Shown: one piece after another, positions 11,163 to 23,640 of the stretch | How positions within the stretch are numbered: position 1 is the stretch's first letter | Layout of the letters: each line of letters begins with the position of its first letter | DNA from: Epiperipatus broadwayi | Taxonomy: Eukaryota; Onychophora; Udeonychophora; Euonychophora; Peripatidae | DNA: 64,000 bases | Assembly (NCBI GenBank): GCA_028023455.1 | Contig: JAQFVV010012497.1 | Location: 3,348,001 to 3,412,000, forward strand | Direction of reading: 5' to 3' | Notes under the pieces: generated by a model | Database searches by the model: none | What the model saw: the letters and a program-made list of their open reading frames with translations, nothing else | What the model was told of the DNA's origin: nothing | Translations under genes and position numbers: made by a program

Positions 11163-12635
11163 GAAGAAGTGAGACATGCAATTTAATTTATGAAGAAAGG
11201 AAAGGCTCTAGGTAATGATGGTATTATAATTGATATATTAAAAGAAGCAGGTGAAGAAATAGAAATTTTTTTAGCAAAGTTATGTACCAAATGTCTAAAT
11301 GATAAAGATGTATCAGATGATTGGAAGAATGAAGTATTAATATTTAAAAAGGGTGATAAAGAAGATATTAGAAATTACATACCTATCAGCCTTTCATCAG
11401 TTTTATACAAAAATTTTACCAAAATAATTACAACTTGTCTACAGAGAACATTGGATTTCCACCAACCAAGAGAACATGCTGGATTTAAAAGTGGTTTTAG
11501 TACAGTAAATCATATCTAGTTTTTGGGAGAAGTTTATAAAAGGAAAAAAATATGAGGGGTCCTTATTATTTTGGGTTTTTGGATTTTAAAAAAAAATATG
11601 TTTTTTAACATACCTTTTTTAATTAATAAATTAATATAGTAAAAAAGAGATATAGGATATTGTCATATTTTAAAGATTATTTATAAAAATGCAACAGGAA
11701 CAATTAGATTACATAATGATACTAGGAAAGTCAACATTGAGAAGGGTGTAAGACAGGGTGACTCCATATTTCCAAAACTTTTTACAGCAGTGCTGCAAGA
11801 AGTATTTTGTGGATTAAAATGAGAATCTAAAGGAGTGAAAGTAAATGGAGATTATTTAAGTCATTTGGATTTTGCAGATAATGTAGTTTTTTTTTTTTTG
11901 CAAATAATACTTTAGAGCTGCAGGAAATGTTGCAGGAGTTATCAGATAAAAGTAGGACTAAAGATAAATGTTAAAAAGTCTAAAGTAATATTCAATGGAT
12001 TTTCTCAAAATAAGAAAATAAAGATTGATTATCATGAGTTAGAAGTTAACAGCTACAAATATCTTGGAGAGATTATTAATACAGACCATAATAGATGAAA
12101 TTAATCATAGAATTAAAAACTTGGTTGGAGTGCTTTTGGTAGAAATAACTTGATACTAAAAGGAAATATGCTTATGTGTTTGAAGAGTAAGCTTTTTAAT
12201 AAATGTGCTTTACCACTTCTTACTTATGGATCTGAGACTAAGACACTTAATAAAAGAGCAATACAGAGACTTCAGACCACTCAAAGAAGTATGGAGAGAT
12301 ACATGTTGGGAGTAACAAGAAGAGATCGAAAATGCAATATAAGGGTAAGAGAACAAACAGGTGTTACTGACCTCATTGAAAAAATTAAAAGGTTTGGAGT
12401 TGGGCTGAACATATATCTAGAAGAGATGATAATAGATGGACAATTGAAATCTTAACTGGATTCCAAGAGATTGTAAAAGTCCCAGAAAGAGACTACATGT
12501 GAGATGGATGGATGGGATAAGCAAGTGTGCAGGGGTGATGTGGAGAAGAGAAGTTAAAGATTGTAGAAGATGGTTTGAACTTGGAGACACCTTTATCCTG
12601 CAATGGATTGATTATGGTTGATGATGATGATAATG
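11163..12635 (+). pseudogene. RTE reverse transcriptase, broken
   Basis: The RT half begins EVRHAI, then MKKGKALGNDGIIIDILKEAG, DWKNEVLIFKKGDKEDIRNY, REHAGFKSGFSTVNHI, EKGVRQGDSIFPKLFTAVLQ, LDFADNVVF, NSYKYLGEIINTD, LPLLTYGSETKTLNKRAIQR, QRSMERYMLGVTRRDRK and TGVTDLIEKIKR, which are the standard RTE landmarks. The catalytic FADD box reads FADN. A poly-T insertion follows it, and several frameshifts and stops split the frame (11519, 11820, 12455). It forms one insertion with the inverted endonuclease on its left. Confidence 0.9.
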
Positions 12636-12646
12636 AGACAATACAG
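12636..12646. repeat. right target-site duplication of the RTE insertion
   Basis: AGACAATACAG directly follows the ATG-rich RTE tail and repeats 10042-10052 with a single difference. Confidence 0.7.
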
Positions 12647-12654
12647 CATCAATA

Positions 12655-13190
12655 TAAGTGGTTTAAAATGAGTGGAAATTATCTTTGCTATGTGAAGATT
12701 GATGCTTGGTTGAATTGAAAGAGCCTTTTTTACATCTTAATCTGATTTGAAGATCTGTCTTGATTACTTTGTAATTCTATACAAGATCTGCTAGAGTTAC
12801 TATACATAAATAGTCATTTAATGTCTACTATTATTTTGATAAAAAGAGTGGTGCTTTGAGATTGAAAATGGATGGATATTGACATGATCACTTTAATATT
12901 TACATACAACTTGCTATGCAGCAGTGATTAGTTTATTTTAAAATTGTTTTTCACAAATGGGTTTAAAATAACTAGAAATTATCTCTGCTATATGAGGATA
13001 GATTCTTAGTTGCATTGAAAGAAATTGTTTATATCTGAGTCTGATTTGAAATTCAGTCTATAATAGTACTGATCAAATTTTCTATCTCTATAGGATCTGG
13101 AATTATTATACATGAGTAATCATTATATATGTACTATTTGTTTGATAACAAGTTGGTATTTTTTAATTGATATTTGGTCACTTCAAATTA
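12655..13190. repeat. two tandem diverged units of ~295 bp
   Basis: The unit starting GTTTAAAATGAGTGGAAATT near 12660 recurs at about 12960 as GTTTAAAATAACTAGAAATT. Both are followed by ATCT.TGCTAT.TGA.GAT, TGAAAGA, TCTGATTTGAA and a TATACAT..ATAGTCATT-like end. A weaker relative occurs at about 46630-46770 (GGAAATTATCTTTATT ...). No ORF; family unknown. Confidence 0.6.
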
Positions 13191-15140
13191 TATATATATA
13201 TTCACATATATATCTAATCACCACAATATCATGATTACACGTAATCACTATTATTACTGTTCATTATTTTTATTGTCTTTGTTGTTTTTATCCTTGTTAT
13301 CATTATTATCATCAACATTATGTTGAACTAGAACTATATAATTTCAATTTATTGAACATGAACTGTATGAGTATACATATGAATGAGTATATCTATTAAT
13401 ACATATAGTGCATGTTAAAATCCAGAACAAAAATTATTTTAATTTGGCAAGCATATAATTTTTATATATATTATTTTATTATAAATTTTTAAAAAAAATT
13501 TTTTTCCATTCTCAGAAAGTTTTCAAAGAAAAATGGAAAGATATTCCAGGTATACAGGTAAAACTGAATCCAACTTATTTTGGTGTTTGGCATAGCATCA
13601 TATCATCGCTTATGCACTAATATAAAGCTTGATTTTTTTTAAAAATAATTTTATTAGTTCCTTCCCACTCTAAGGTTTTTTAAATATCATTTAAAGTCAT
13701 CCATCTAAAATTTATTTGAATTTATAACATATAAGGAATTGAAGATCATAAATAACATTGCCAGATTTTTTTATTGAAAAATATTTAGATAAAAAAGAGG
13801 GCATAGTATATGTTAAATATAAATGAAGATATTAAAAACTAGATTATTAAGTTGTCATTTTAAAACAAAAGTTTATTGATACATGAATAATATTTCTGTA
13901 GTGTAATTTATATTTATTTATTGATATATATCATATTTTGCCTAGTCTTTCTTATCTAAATGCATTGAAAAGAATCATGTATGCATTGATAAAATTATTT
14001 ACACTTGTATGCTTTAATGAAGCAATTTTTTTTTTTTTTACTCTTCTCATCATTTTAATCTGAATATTTTTATTTTTATTTTAAAAAGAATTTATTTTAC
14101 TATATGCAATAAATTTATTTATATTACTAGATAAAAGAAATATGTTTCAAAGTTCCTACCAAAATGTGTCATATTATATCATTGATATATTTTATTGGTT
14201 AGCTATTATTTTTCTTTCATATCTCAACATATGTACATAATTTTATTTATATAAGGAGTAATCTTAATTAATAATTGTATGGTAAAGAATCTACATTTGA
14301 ACTTAGATTATAATATTGGGATTATTGCTTTATAATGAAAATTGAGAAATTTCTTTCAATGTATTTATTTAATGAATTTATTTAAGATATCCTTTTATAT
14401 ATGTAAATGCATCTATCTGGTAATTGATAAATTTTGAATTCTAGAAAACAATTAACCCTGCTATTGTTATAGTGCTTAGACTCTAGAATCAGCAAACCTG
14501 CTTTATAGCAAATCACTTCTTATACATCACAATAGAAAATCAATTCAGAATAAGAGTTTTATTTAGCTATTATATATTTGATTATATGTGTATATAATAA
14601 TACAAACAAAATTTGCAAAACTGACAATGCGTATTATTATTATTTATTGTGAAATTAACATTGACTCCTAGTGATCATAAGAATAGCATTTCTATAGAAT
14701 GATTGTTTGGATTTTTGAAAGATATCTTCAATAAAGAGATGATAGTCTTTCCATCTTATTGAAAGTCATCCTTTTCTTTTCTCACTAATATTTCTGAACA
14801 TTAAACACTTTTCTAATAAATTAGATCTTATTATTTTGCTGCAATAAATAACTCCACTCTAATCTAATCTAATATATATATACATTACAAGCATAAAGCT
14901 AAACTAGTCAATATATAATCAAAACTACCCCAAATCCAAAATTCAACCAGACCCACATAAAAATATTAAAACACTACCAAAGGTTTCACTGCTACAAGCA
15001 GACTTCTGAAGTGTAAAGAACTACAAAAACTACACAATATATATAATATTAAACATTACCCACAAATCCGTTCACTTCTCATCCACCCTTAATATTAAAA
15101 GAACTCTTAAATAAATTAATTGCTTCAGAACAATAAATTT
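13191..15140. other. hexokinase intron: nothing recognised
   Basis: AT-rich sequence with TA and TAT/CAT microsatellite (13190-13330), a CTAATCTAATCTAATATA run near 14863, and poly-A and poly-T tracts. No gene recognised. Confidence 0.45.
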
Positions 15141-15347
15141 TCAATAATAAAGATTCTTTAATTCTTCTTTTGATTTCATTTCTCTCAAAGAAGACAACTT
15201 AGCTTCATCAAAATCAATAGTGTGGCCTGTATCTTTTTCATGGACATACAAAGCAGAGCTAAGATATCTATTCTTAACTCTACTTTTATGAAACTTTATT
15301 CTTTCATTTAAATTCAAACTACTCTGACCTATGTAAACCTTCTTACA
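15141..15347 (-). pseudogene. Penelope-like element GIY-YIG endonuclease relic
   Basis: The minus strand reads CKKVYIGQSSLNLNERIKFH, then KSRVKNRYLSSALYVHEKD, TGHTIDFDEAKLSSLREMK and a stop. C.K.YIGQT..L..R...H and the SAL..H...TGH.IDFD.A block are typical of the GIY-YIG nuclease at the C-terminus of Penelope-like retroelements. A frame change near the end recovers RRIKESLLLKIYCSEA, continuing the family pattern. No RT part is adjacent, so it is a 3' fragment. Confidence 0.8.
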
Positions 15348-18300
15348 AAATAATAATAATGACCAGTGGTATTGTAATTTTTTTTTTATGTAGTAAATAA
15401 TAATAATAGTAGCATTTTATCTAGTATTTTTAAATTTCATTATTGTTGGGAAGCAAAGTTAATTAAAAGAAAAATAAGATGCATGAGAAATACGGGGGAG
15501 GGGGGGGGGCAATGTATAGATTACTTATGCAGAAGTCTATTTTTTTTTTTTTTTTGAATTTGTATAACAAGTCATTTGGTAAAATTGTACAAAATATTAC
15601 GAGCTTAAAAATAAAAATGTGACTGAACATGATAGAATTTTAGTTATGAAACCTGCTATTTAAAGTTCTCTCTGCAATTGCTAACTTTTTCTTAACCTAA
15701 AAGAAATGTTGTTTACTGATTGCTATATATATTAATTCTGAATAGTACATATTTTGTTCCTGCTATATTACAAATTTACCTGCAATAACTATCATCCATA
15801 TCTCCATATATCTAATTATTTGAGTTATTATCATCACTGCTAAACAAACTTTTTAACAACCGCAATAAATCTCTTTTTTTTTTTTAAAAATGTCTTATAA
15901 AATATAATGTTCTTTTCATTCAATCCAATTAAATTATACCCTCATCTTTTTTTCTCTTTAAAAACTTAATTCTTCATCCAACATATACATATTCACATTT
16001 CTAACAACCAATGCACTTTTTTCTTGTAGTCATTTTCAAGGATCTCTAAAAATACATATTTACATCAATATTATTGCAAAATAGAATTAATATATAAAAT
16101 TGTATATACTCTTTATATAAAAAAAACAACATTTCTCTTTTATCTATCAATACTTCTTTTTACATACATATTATGTTATATAATCTACAATTACTTACTT
16201 CTTCACTCTCCAAACTTTTTTCTTTTACATGCATATTTCTTTATATAAAAATACCAATAGTTTTTTCTTATTGCCCTTTTTATGCTCCTAATGCATTACT
16301 TTAACCAATACCTTTTTATGTAATTTTACTTTGTTTTTATTTCAATATATTATTTACATAATTCATTCTATTCAAAATGTTTTTCTTTCTTTATATACAA
16401 ACTTTCTTTTATCATTCTCTTTTTATATAATTTCACTTTTTCCAACATTCTTATCTTAAAATTTATATTCCAAATTCTTTACTATGTTTATTAACATTTG
16501 AATTTCTATCACTTAAATGTTCTTTATTTATGAGAAGTGTGTGTGACAATATTTACAATTGTGCAAGTACATTTTATGTTTATATATATTTCATCTTAGT
16601 GCCTATATAAACATATTGGGTATCCACCTTTATTGTAAAAAGATGTTACCTTGACAGCAGATTGAGATTGTTGATTGTTATTGATACTGGTATTTATTGT
16701 TTGAATGGTGATTGCTTTTATGTATTTATATTTTATCTTTATATACTTCTAAAGAGTAACCTAATTTTAAAAGCTAGTCTAGAACACCGTGAGGGATTAT
16801 AAAAAATATACATTTTATTTGAATGAGATAATAAATTTTATAACTTTACTAACATCTACCTACTTATCAATTTAAAAATTAATATTTTGTCAAATGAACA
16901 ATCCTTTAAAATTTTCAAGGAAAAAACTATTTTAATTTTAAATAGACATAATGTATTTCCCAAAAAAAAATTTATGTTAATACAAAAGTAGAAGAAAATA
17001 ATTTTTGACAATTTTTACTTCATTTGTATAAATTTCTAAATGAATATTTTATTATTTTTATGCTTATTTATTTTACATATTTAAATATTTATTTTATGAA
17101 GTAGTGACTGTAAAATAAGATTTTATTCGTTTTCATTGATCTTCATGTGTATGATTTAGAGAAAAAACTGTGTTATTTTTTATACTATATTTTTAAGATT
17201 CTGCTTGTGATCATTATATGCTACATATATGTAGCCTCATTTATTAGAATCCTTTATATATTTATATTATATTAATATTTTTTTTCTGTTGTCAAAAGAC
17301 ATTGATATTTTCTTTCTTGTTGTGGTCAATATGGGATATTTCATTAGTTATTGAGAATTTTTGTGCTTTATATAAATTTGAAATTCTGATTATATTGTAA
17401 TGATATAAGGTTTGGTACAGTTTTGAATGTCTTCCTTACACAGTCAATCAGTATTCTGTTACTATAACATTCTATATTAATAAAACTGATAATAACAATA
17501 AGTGTGCTGTACACCTCTTTGGAAATTCATAGAAATAAATATTCCAATTATCTAAAATTTGATTGTCCAAAATAGAACCAGATTATGATTGTATTGTTTG
17601 CCATGTAAAAGTTTATTAGTACATAGTCATTTGGCAAACCAATATTTGGTATCCAGAGGTATGACTTTAACCATGATATGTCCAATTTGAAGTGTAAATT
17701 TGCCAGGGATCTTATAATACGAAAAGTTATTTTTATAATCATAAGTTGACTTCTAAAGTCATAGAAAATGTGAATGATCTTTGTTTATTTTATTTTTTAT
17801 CTTGAATTGTTTGGTAATAGCATTAATTTTGTCATTGAAATATATATATAATTTTCTGATTTTTTTAAAAGTATTATTTATAATGTAAATAAATTTTGAA
17901 TTTATTTTAATTTCAGTTCCGCATTTGCAACCTTTTTTTCTGTAAACTTTTTTTTTTCCATTTATTGTTTGTATATGATACATATAAACAAAATAATTTT
18001 TAAACATGACTTCTCTCTTGAGTAAGCAAAATTCAGCCTTTTTTCCAAGTCTTTTTATATATAATTTTTATGTTTTTTCTATGTCCACCCCTTCGCCATG
18101 CTTTTTTTTTCTCCCCTGTATAGTATAATTCATTGTAATTTGTACATATTTATTATTCAATTTAATGGAAATGCTATTGTTTAAAAAAAAAAATTAAGCA
18201 AAAATAATAGTGTCATTGTCAACTTTTCCTTTCATCTCACTTGCAGTCTGTCTGATTATTCCAACTATTAGTGACTCCATTTCTTTATTATTAATTTTAT

Positions 18301-18603
18301 TAAAGAAGAAAATCTTTCAAACTTTTTTATATTCTTCTTTTTATTAATAAACCTAATTATATCTATTTTCTTTTAAAACCAAATTGTGTCAGCTTTTAAT
18401 ATTTAGATATTGTTTAATCTTTTTTGTACTCTCTTCAATGGTTTTGGATTAAATTGTACTTAAATATCTTGCACCATATCCTTATGAAGCCTTTTGTTAA
18501 ATTTAGTCTTCGTTATTTGGGAATTATAACTTTAATATAATACTATATAAATTTTTAATAAATTAAAGCCAATACTAAAAACACTTCATACATGGAAAAA
18601 ATG
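15348..18603. other. hexokinase intron: simple repeats only
   Basis: AT-rich with pyrimidine-rich tracts at 15840-16480, a poly-G run at 15495-15508 and poly-T at 15540. One dispersed repeat is noted separately at about 16600-16715. ORFs at 17548-17742 and 17759-18007 (minus) are lysine/isoleucine-rich and appear to be chance. Confidence 0.45.
16600..16715 (+). repeat. dispersed repeat, partner of 27010-27120
   Basis: TTATTGTAAAAAGATGTTAC ... GACAGCAGATTGAGATTGTTGATTG aligns by eye with TTATTGTTAAAAGGATGTTG ... GGCAACAGTTTGAATTTATTGATTG at about 27040. Both are followed by a TGAT..TG..ATTGTCTG/TTGTTTGAA segment. No coding potential; class unknown. Confidence 0.5.
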
Positions 18604-18703
18604 CTGAGCAATCTTATCAAAGGCATCTATTATATTCCAAATAAAAATCAAACAATAAACTTTTATATGGAATATAATAGTTGCTTTTGATAAGAATGCT
18701 CAG
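18604..18703. repeat. 100-bp hairpin (micro-MITE or pre-miRNA-like)
   Basis: Left arm CTGAGCA.TCTTATCAAA.GCA.CTATTATATTCCA and its inverse pair over about 36 bp with three or so mismatches, around a loop of about 28 nt. It is well isolated in ordinary intron sequence. Size and pairing are compatible with a minimal foldback element or a microRNA-like hairpin. The sequence alone does not decide. Confidence 0.65.
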
Positions 18704-20224
18704 TACCAAAAATACATTAAGATTATAGTTAATTTTTTCTAAGATTATTCCATGCATAACATAATGTTAACATTGTTTTTAATTTATTACATTAAGGTGA
18801 CAGAGTTATCATAATATTTTTACATGATTTTTTCTTGTTTATATGATTAATCATACCTGTATATGTAGAATTGTTTTTGTTTGTTTTTTAAATTAAAGTA
18901 GGTTTTTCCATTTTAATTATTTACCTTTCCACCATTCTTGTTTAATATTGGCACATCGTATTATTTCTCAAAACAAAGTCAGTTTCATTTGGATACTGTG
19001 AAAATTCTCTCATCCACTTTCAGTCAAGTAATAAATGTACATATTTTGTTTAAAAAGTGATACTTTTTTTTTTAATTGAAAGTCGAGATTATTTTTGATA
19101 TTATTTCAATTTTTATTATTATTATTATTATTATTTTTATTGTTAGAAATATAATTAAGTCATGTTGCACTTTCATGTTACTTTCTCTTGACATTCCAAA
19201 ACATTTTTTTAAAAAAAAAAAAAGTACAAAGCTATTTCTAACATATATGTATTTAACTAGTTCATTCCATTTCTATTTCTGTAATGTATTAACCTCAATC
19301 TCCTTTTTATGATCATCTATAGAGAACACTATCTAATATAAAGTTTATTCTTCTGTTAATAAATACAAGAAAGTTGTCTCTTTTTTTTTGTGCACTCTTA
19401 AATTATTATTCAACTTTGTCCAGTAGGACAAAGAAGTAAAATTAATTTTCAACTAATAATTAAAAATAAGGTAATCTCTCACTCATTCTCTTCCTCCTCT
19501 TTTTTCAATCTATTAGGATAAATTCTTATTAAATTTTAAATAGTATAACAAATAATTCAACTTATTTTTCTGCCAAAGAACTAAAGATATCCATTTTAAT
19601 CTCTTTCTCTTATCATTAAGTGGAATTATTAAAATTTGAACAACAATAGTGAAGAAATAAAAATATTAGCTTCTAATAAGTGACATTTTTCTCCCCTATT
19701 TTTTATTCCATTAAACTGAATTATTTAATTTTGAATGTTTTGCATTGTTTCTAAGTATATGTGTGTATTAAACCACTAATGTGTGTATGTCAGACTTTTT
19801 TATTTTTTTATCTAATTATGAATTTACATACACATCACAAATCAAAAGTATCAATTTTATTTGCTTTAAAATTATGATGCTTTTATTTTTAATTTTTTAT
19901 TTTCCAACTTAAGTTTTTAGGTAATTCTGCATGAAATAATTATTACTATTAACATTTATATTGTTATGTAAACATATTATTATTGAAATTCATTGTGTAA
20001 ACAGTTTAAATTATTCAAAAGTAAAGCTTTTTTTTTACATTTATTTTTAATATATTTCAAGTAAAATGAAAATTACCATTGTTTCTATAGGAATTTACAA
20101 TTTTCTTAAACTGAATGAATCTTTCCTTTAGATTCTTTATTTATTTAATGTATGGATTTAAAAATAACTGAATGTTTTTATTGTTTTATTTAATTTCATG
20201 AGAAATTCAAGCACTGAAAATAAT
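18704..20224. other. hexokinase intron: nothing recognised
   Basis: AT-rich sequence with a TTA/ATT microsatellite at 19115-19140 and poly-T/poly-A tracts at 19065 and 19205-19225. The ORF at 19076-19312 spans these tracts and is low-complexity. Confidence 0.45.
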
Positions 20225-20310
20225 AAAACTGAATTGCGATTCATAGACCTTGAATTCCAGAATCTGCTATTCAACCACTGTACCAAACTATGCAGGGTTT
20301 TTTCCAGATG
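20225..20310 (-). repeat. tRNA-derived SINE head relic
   Basis: The minus strand contains an A-box-like TGGTACAGTGGTTGAATAGC and, about 30 nt on, GGTCTATGAATCGCAATTC in the place of a B box. This is the spacing of RNA polymerase III internal promoters in tRNA-derived SINEs. No cloverleaf can be closed, so it is not a functional tRNA gene. Confidence 0.5.
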
Positions 20311-20564
20311 ATAAGAGAACTAAAGATTCTCATATCAAAACTCAGTTTGTCACTTCTGATGCTCAAACTTCATAATGTATTGTGACTAACAAGTTTACTA
20401 TATATAAATATAATAAATTTTTCTGCTTGAAAGTTAGCTTTGGATACTAAGTATAAAGAAGTATGTAAAGCAATAATATTTGATCATTATTGCTTATCAC
20501 ATCTTTCATACAATTTATTCTAGCATTATTAAGTCTACTTTAGAAAATTGAAGAATTTAATATT

Positions 20565-21075
20565 AAAATAGAAGCTTGCCTTCAACTGTGATCATTGTAG
20601 TATAATTTTAAAACATGAGTAATTTACTACTAGTTTGATTTATGGCTTTTGCTTTTATCAATAAAGCTTGGAAATCAAAGCTGAAAGTAATGCATTTAGC
20701 AATCACTTCTACTTTCATATTATTACTTTAACTAAAAATTAAAGTTTAAACCCAACCAACCTACTTGAATAGTTATATATATCTGATTTCAGGTTAATAA
20801 CTATATTTTAGTAGCCTCATTTTTTAACTAACTGTAGACAGCTATATTTTTTAGCTAGGAATTTTAATAATAAATTATTTAATTCTTTATCTTGTATACT
20901 ATATGATGAAATAAGAGCAGTTACCAGTGATTACCATATACTAGTGCATTTAAATCCTAAAATGGTTTCTAAATTTTGTCTTTATCAATGAGTCTCAGGA
21001 ATCAAAAATGTTAAGTAATGCAATTATGCATCTAGTAACTTCCTTTGTAACTTCATTTTACTATTCAAGCTAATT
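20565..21075. repeat. diverged tandem duplication, ~345 bp apart
   Basis: Segments at 20575-20735 and 20925-21060 share the order CTAG..TGATTTA/CATTTAAATCC, TTTATCAATAAAGC / TTTATCAATGAGTC, GGAAATCAAAGCTGAAAGTAATGCA / GGAATCAAAAATGTTAAGTAATGCA. The similarity is moderate. No coding content. Confidence 0.45.
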
Positions 21076-21086
21076 AACAATATCAG

Positions 21087-21719
21087 GAGTATGCGAAATT
21101 GACAGTACAAAAAAAAATAAATAGCTGTTATACAGACACTTGTGAATTGTTTTTTGAATTTGAGTAAAAAATTCCTCTTATTTTATCAGATATCGTGTTA
21201 AGGTAAATTAAATGATTTGTTGTTAATATAATTTTAACAAACTATTTCTAACTCACTTCTAATAGAAAATATCTTTCTAAAATATTAAACTTTTTTTCTT
21301 TCAATCGGATTATATATAAAGAGCTTTATAGTGTTGTTATTAATTCATTCTCCTGCCGTATTAATGACTTTCTGGTCTGTTTCCTAACTAGTCAAACCTC
21401 AGAAGTTTGTTCAATTCACAAGCTGGGTTAGGATTTTTTTTTCCATATAATGGATTGATCTGATCAGACAGGAATCAATGCAGCAACTATCACTATTTTT
21501 AGGAAGATGTCATTCTTTTATCAGCATCAAATCTGTCTTTAAATTTGTTGTGTATAATTTGAAGGCAGCAATTGCTATCTCAAAACCTATAATTTAATCA
21601 TCCATCACTTGAATAAAATATAAAAAATTAGAAATTTCTAAAATTTCATGTTTTACTTGATAACAAATGCAATTTTCTATTTATTTATTTTTTTTTTGCA
21701 CTGTCAATTTCGTACACTC
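21087..21719. mobile_element. 633-bp element with terminal inverted repeats
   Basis: The left end GAGTATGCGAAATTGACAGT, followed by a poly-A and TAAATAG, is mirrored at 21680-21719 (CTATTTATTT ... CACTGTCAATTTCG.ACACTC). Arms are about 40 bp. The interior has no transposase frame. I could not define the target duplication, so the superfamily is open. Confidence 0.6.
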
Positions 21720-22829
21720 ATAACATTGTTATCATTACATCACCAGCAATTATAATTATGGCAATATAGTATTGCTGTGAAATTTAAAATCAAATTTTAT
21801 TTAAAATTATCCAAAGAGCAACAACAGTATCAATTTTTTCAAATCTAAAAGGAGTTGTCATGTGTTTTCTTTATGCGATAAAATAAAATAATTGATGTAA
21901 ATTTTGAAAAAACTAAGTCATATACTGAAGCTGTCAAATATTAATATCAAGAAACAAAATAGTACAAAAGGGAGGGAAATAAGTTGTACTACATCTACTA
22001 CAAATGATAAGTATTTAGTGAAGACTGAAAAACATTAAATTTGTGAGTGGAAGATATGAATAAAATAAAATTTTGACATATATTAATATATAGTGGCAAA
22101 TAGTATTGAGTCTATTTCAAAATTTTAGCAATGCATTCATCGAAATGTAGATTTAGAAATCAGTATGAACTTAAAAACAAAGCTCTTTGTGGCTTCTCTT
22201 AGAATGATAGTATTGTTGCCAGAGCAATCGTAATGACTGCTGTTATCTGTACAAAGAAATTTAGCATCACATGGGCATTATATTTTTTACATTTCATCAT
22301 TATTTTTATCACTAGAAGAATGAAAAAGAAATTAGTGAATTTTTGAGTGACCATCTTCATGTATGTATACATCTATATTTCAATACAATACATATATACA
22401 TAAATGTATTCTCTTTTTCTCCCTCCCTCCTTTTCTCTTGCTCCCTTCACACAGCCTTTTTCAGAACTGTTTTATTTCTTCATTTTTTTTATTATTTTTG
22501 TTGATAACTAAGGCAGGCACAGTAATCATATTATATATCATTTTATTTTATATATGTTTTCAGGCACACATAAATTATGGTACTACAGCCATTATATTTA
22601 AACAATATTACATCACTCTATATCAGGTTCATTAGGGGGGGGGGGGTCTTTTTTTTTTTGATAACAGATTATTATAATATTCTATTGGTTTATTTAGGCA
22701 TGAAGACTGCCATATAATTTATATATAATAACCAGTTGTAGTATAATATATACATATATAAAGAAAACAATAAAAGAGCAAAAAAAAAAAAATTGTTTAA
22801 TTAGATGATCATCAAAATGGTATTTTTTA
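21720..22829. other. hexokinase intron: nothing recognised
   Basis: AT-rich sequence with a pyrimidine-rich run at 22405-22450 and a poly-G then poly-T tract at 22636-22660. The ORF at 22363-22635 is hydrophobic and low-complexity and has no recognisable domain. Confidence 0.4.
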
Positions 22830-22979
22830 AAAAGTGTAAATGTTAAAAGAAAGTTGAAACATTTATGGAAAAATGAACATGGAACTGATATGTGAAACTG
22901 ATTAACTTAAGCAATATTCGAAACAGAATTTGTAAAGGTAATGGAATTATGAAAAAAGTATTTTAATTATTTATTATAT

Positions 22980-23290
22980 AAAAGGATAAAAGTTTAAATC
23001 GAGAAAGGAAAATTAATAAGGGTTAGAGTAGTAATAATAAAAATATTGAAAAGGGTGAACTATTAGAGCAAAAGATGAATGATATATAAATGACTTGTAT
23101 GATAGAAATAAAAAGATTTACCTATGACAATTAAAAAATAAAATCAAGTAGGTAAGGATGAATTAATTTATGCAATAATTCTAGAAGAGATTGAGATGTG
23201 TAACTGATACGAATAATTGACAGAGCTAGAGATTTAATGAGATTTTGTTTGAATTTTTTAAGACTATGAAAATTTGGGAGAATCAGCTAT
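22980..23290 (+). pseudogene. possible very old LINE reverse transcriptase relic
   Basis: Near 23130-23200 broken frames read TIKK..NKSS..GKDELIYAIILEEIE, which resembles the KxxKxxGxDGIxAExLKE entry block of LINE reverse transcriptases. The surrounding sequence keeps the A-rich coding bias of the other LINE relics here. Stops are frequent, so this is a weak call. Confidence 0.3.
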
Positions 23291-23640
23291 TATTTTATTT
23301 ATATATTTTTCTCCAACAATTATAATTCCTATTAAAAATTATATTAATGTGTGTAAAATGTTCTGGCCTTTTTTTTTTTTTTTTTAATTTCAATATATAT
23401 ATATATATTTTGTACCAGCTGCAATGCAGTGCTAGTTAAACATAGATCTGATATGAAACTTAATCATAATAGATCAATACTTTAAGTAATTTAATGTCTT
23501 TGTATATACACTTATTAATGCTTGGAGCAGTTGTTCTAGATTAAGGGCTTTCTAATTAAATTGATTTAAATGGATAGCTCCATATATTCAAGATTTCTAT
23601 CTAAACATTCATTAAAGAACATTGAATTACAATATAATAT

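Larger units (their letters stand above)
10053..12635 (+). mobile_element. RTE-type LINE with twin-priming 5' inversion
   Basis: The left part (10053-11160) is the endonuclease half in minus orientation, and the right part (11163-12635) is the reverse-transcriptase half in plus orientation. The outer edge of the inverted part ends in the linker ..FYQELYSNKEEVPY, just before the RT start EVRHAI. The inner junction joins the 5'-truncated endonuclease to that RT start. This is the arrangement known from twin priming. The 3' end is a TGATGATGATGA-type tail, as is usual in RTE elements, followed by the duplicated target. Confidence 0.88.

Noticed and set aside
15495-15508. Poly-G runs here and at 22636 and 55587 as G-quadruplex regulators
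   Set aside because: Single uninterrupted runs beside poly-T tracts are typical microsatellite noise in this genome; no promoter context is visible.
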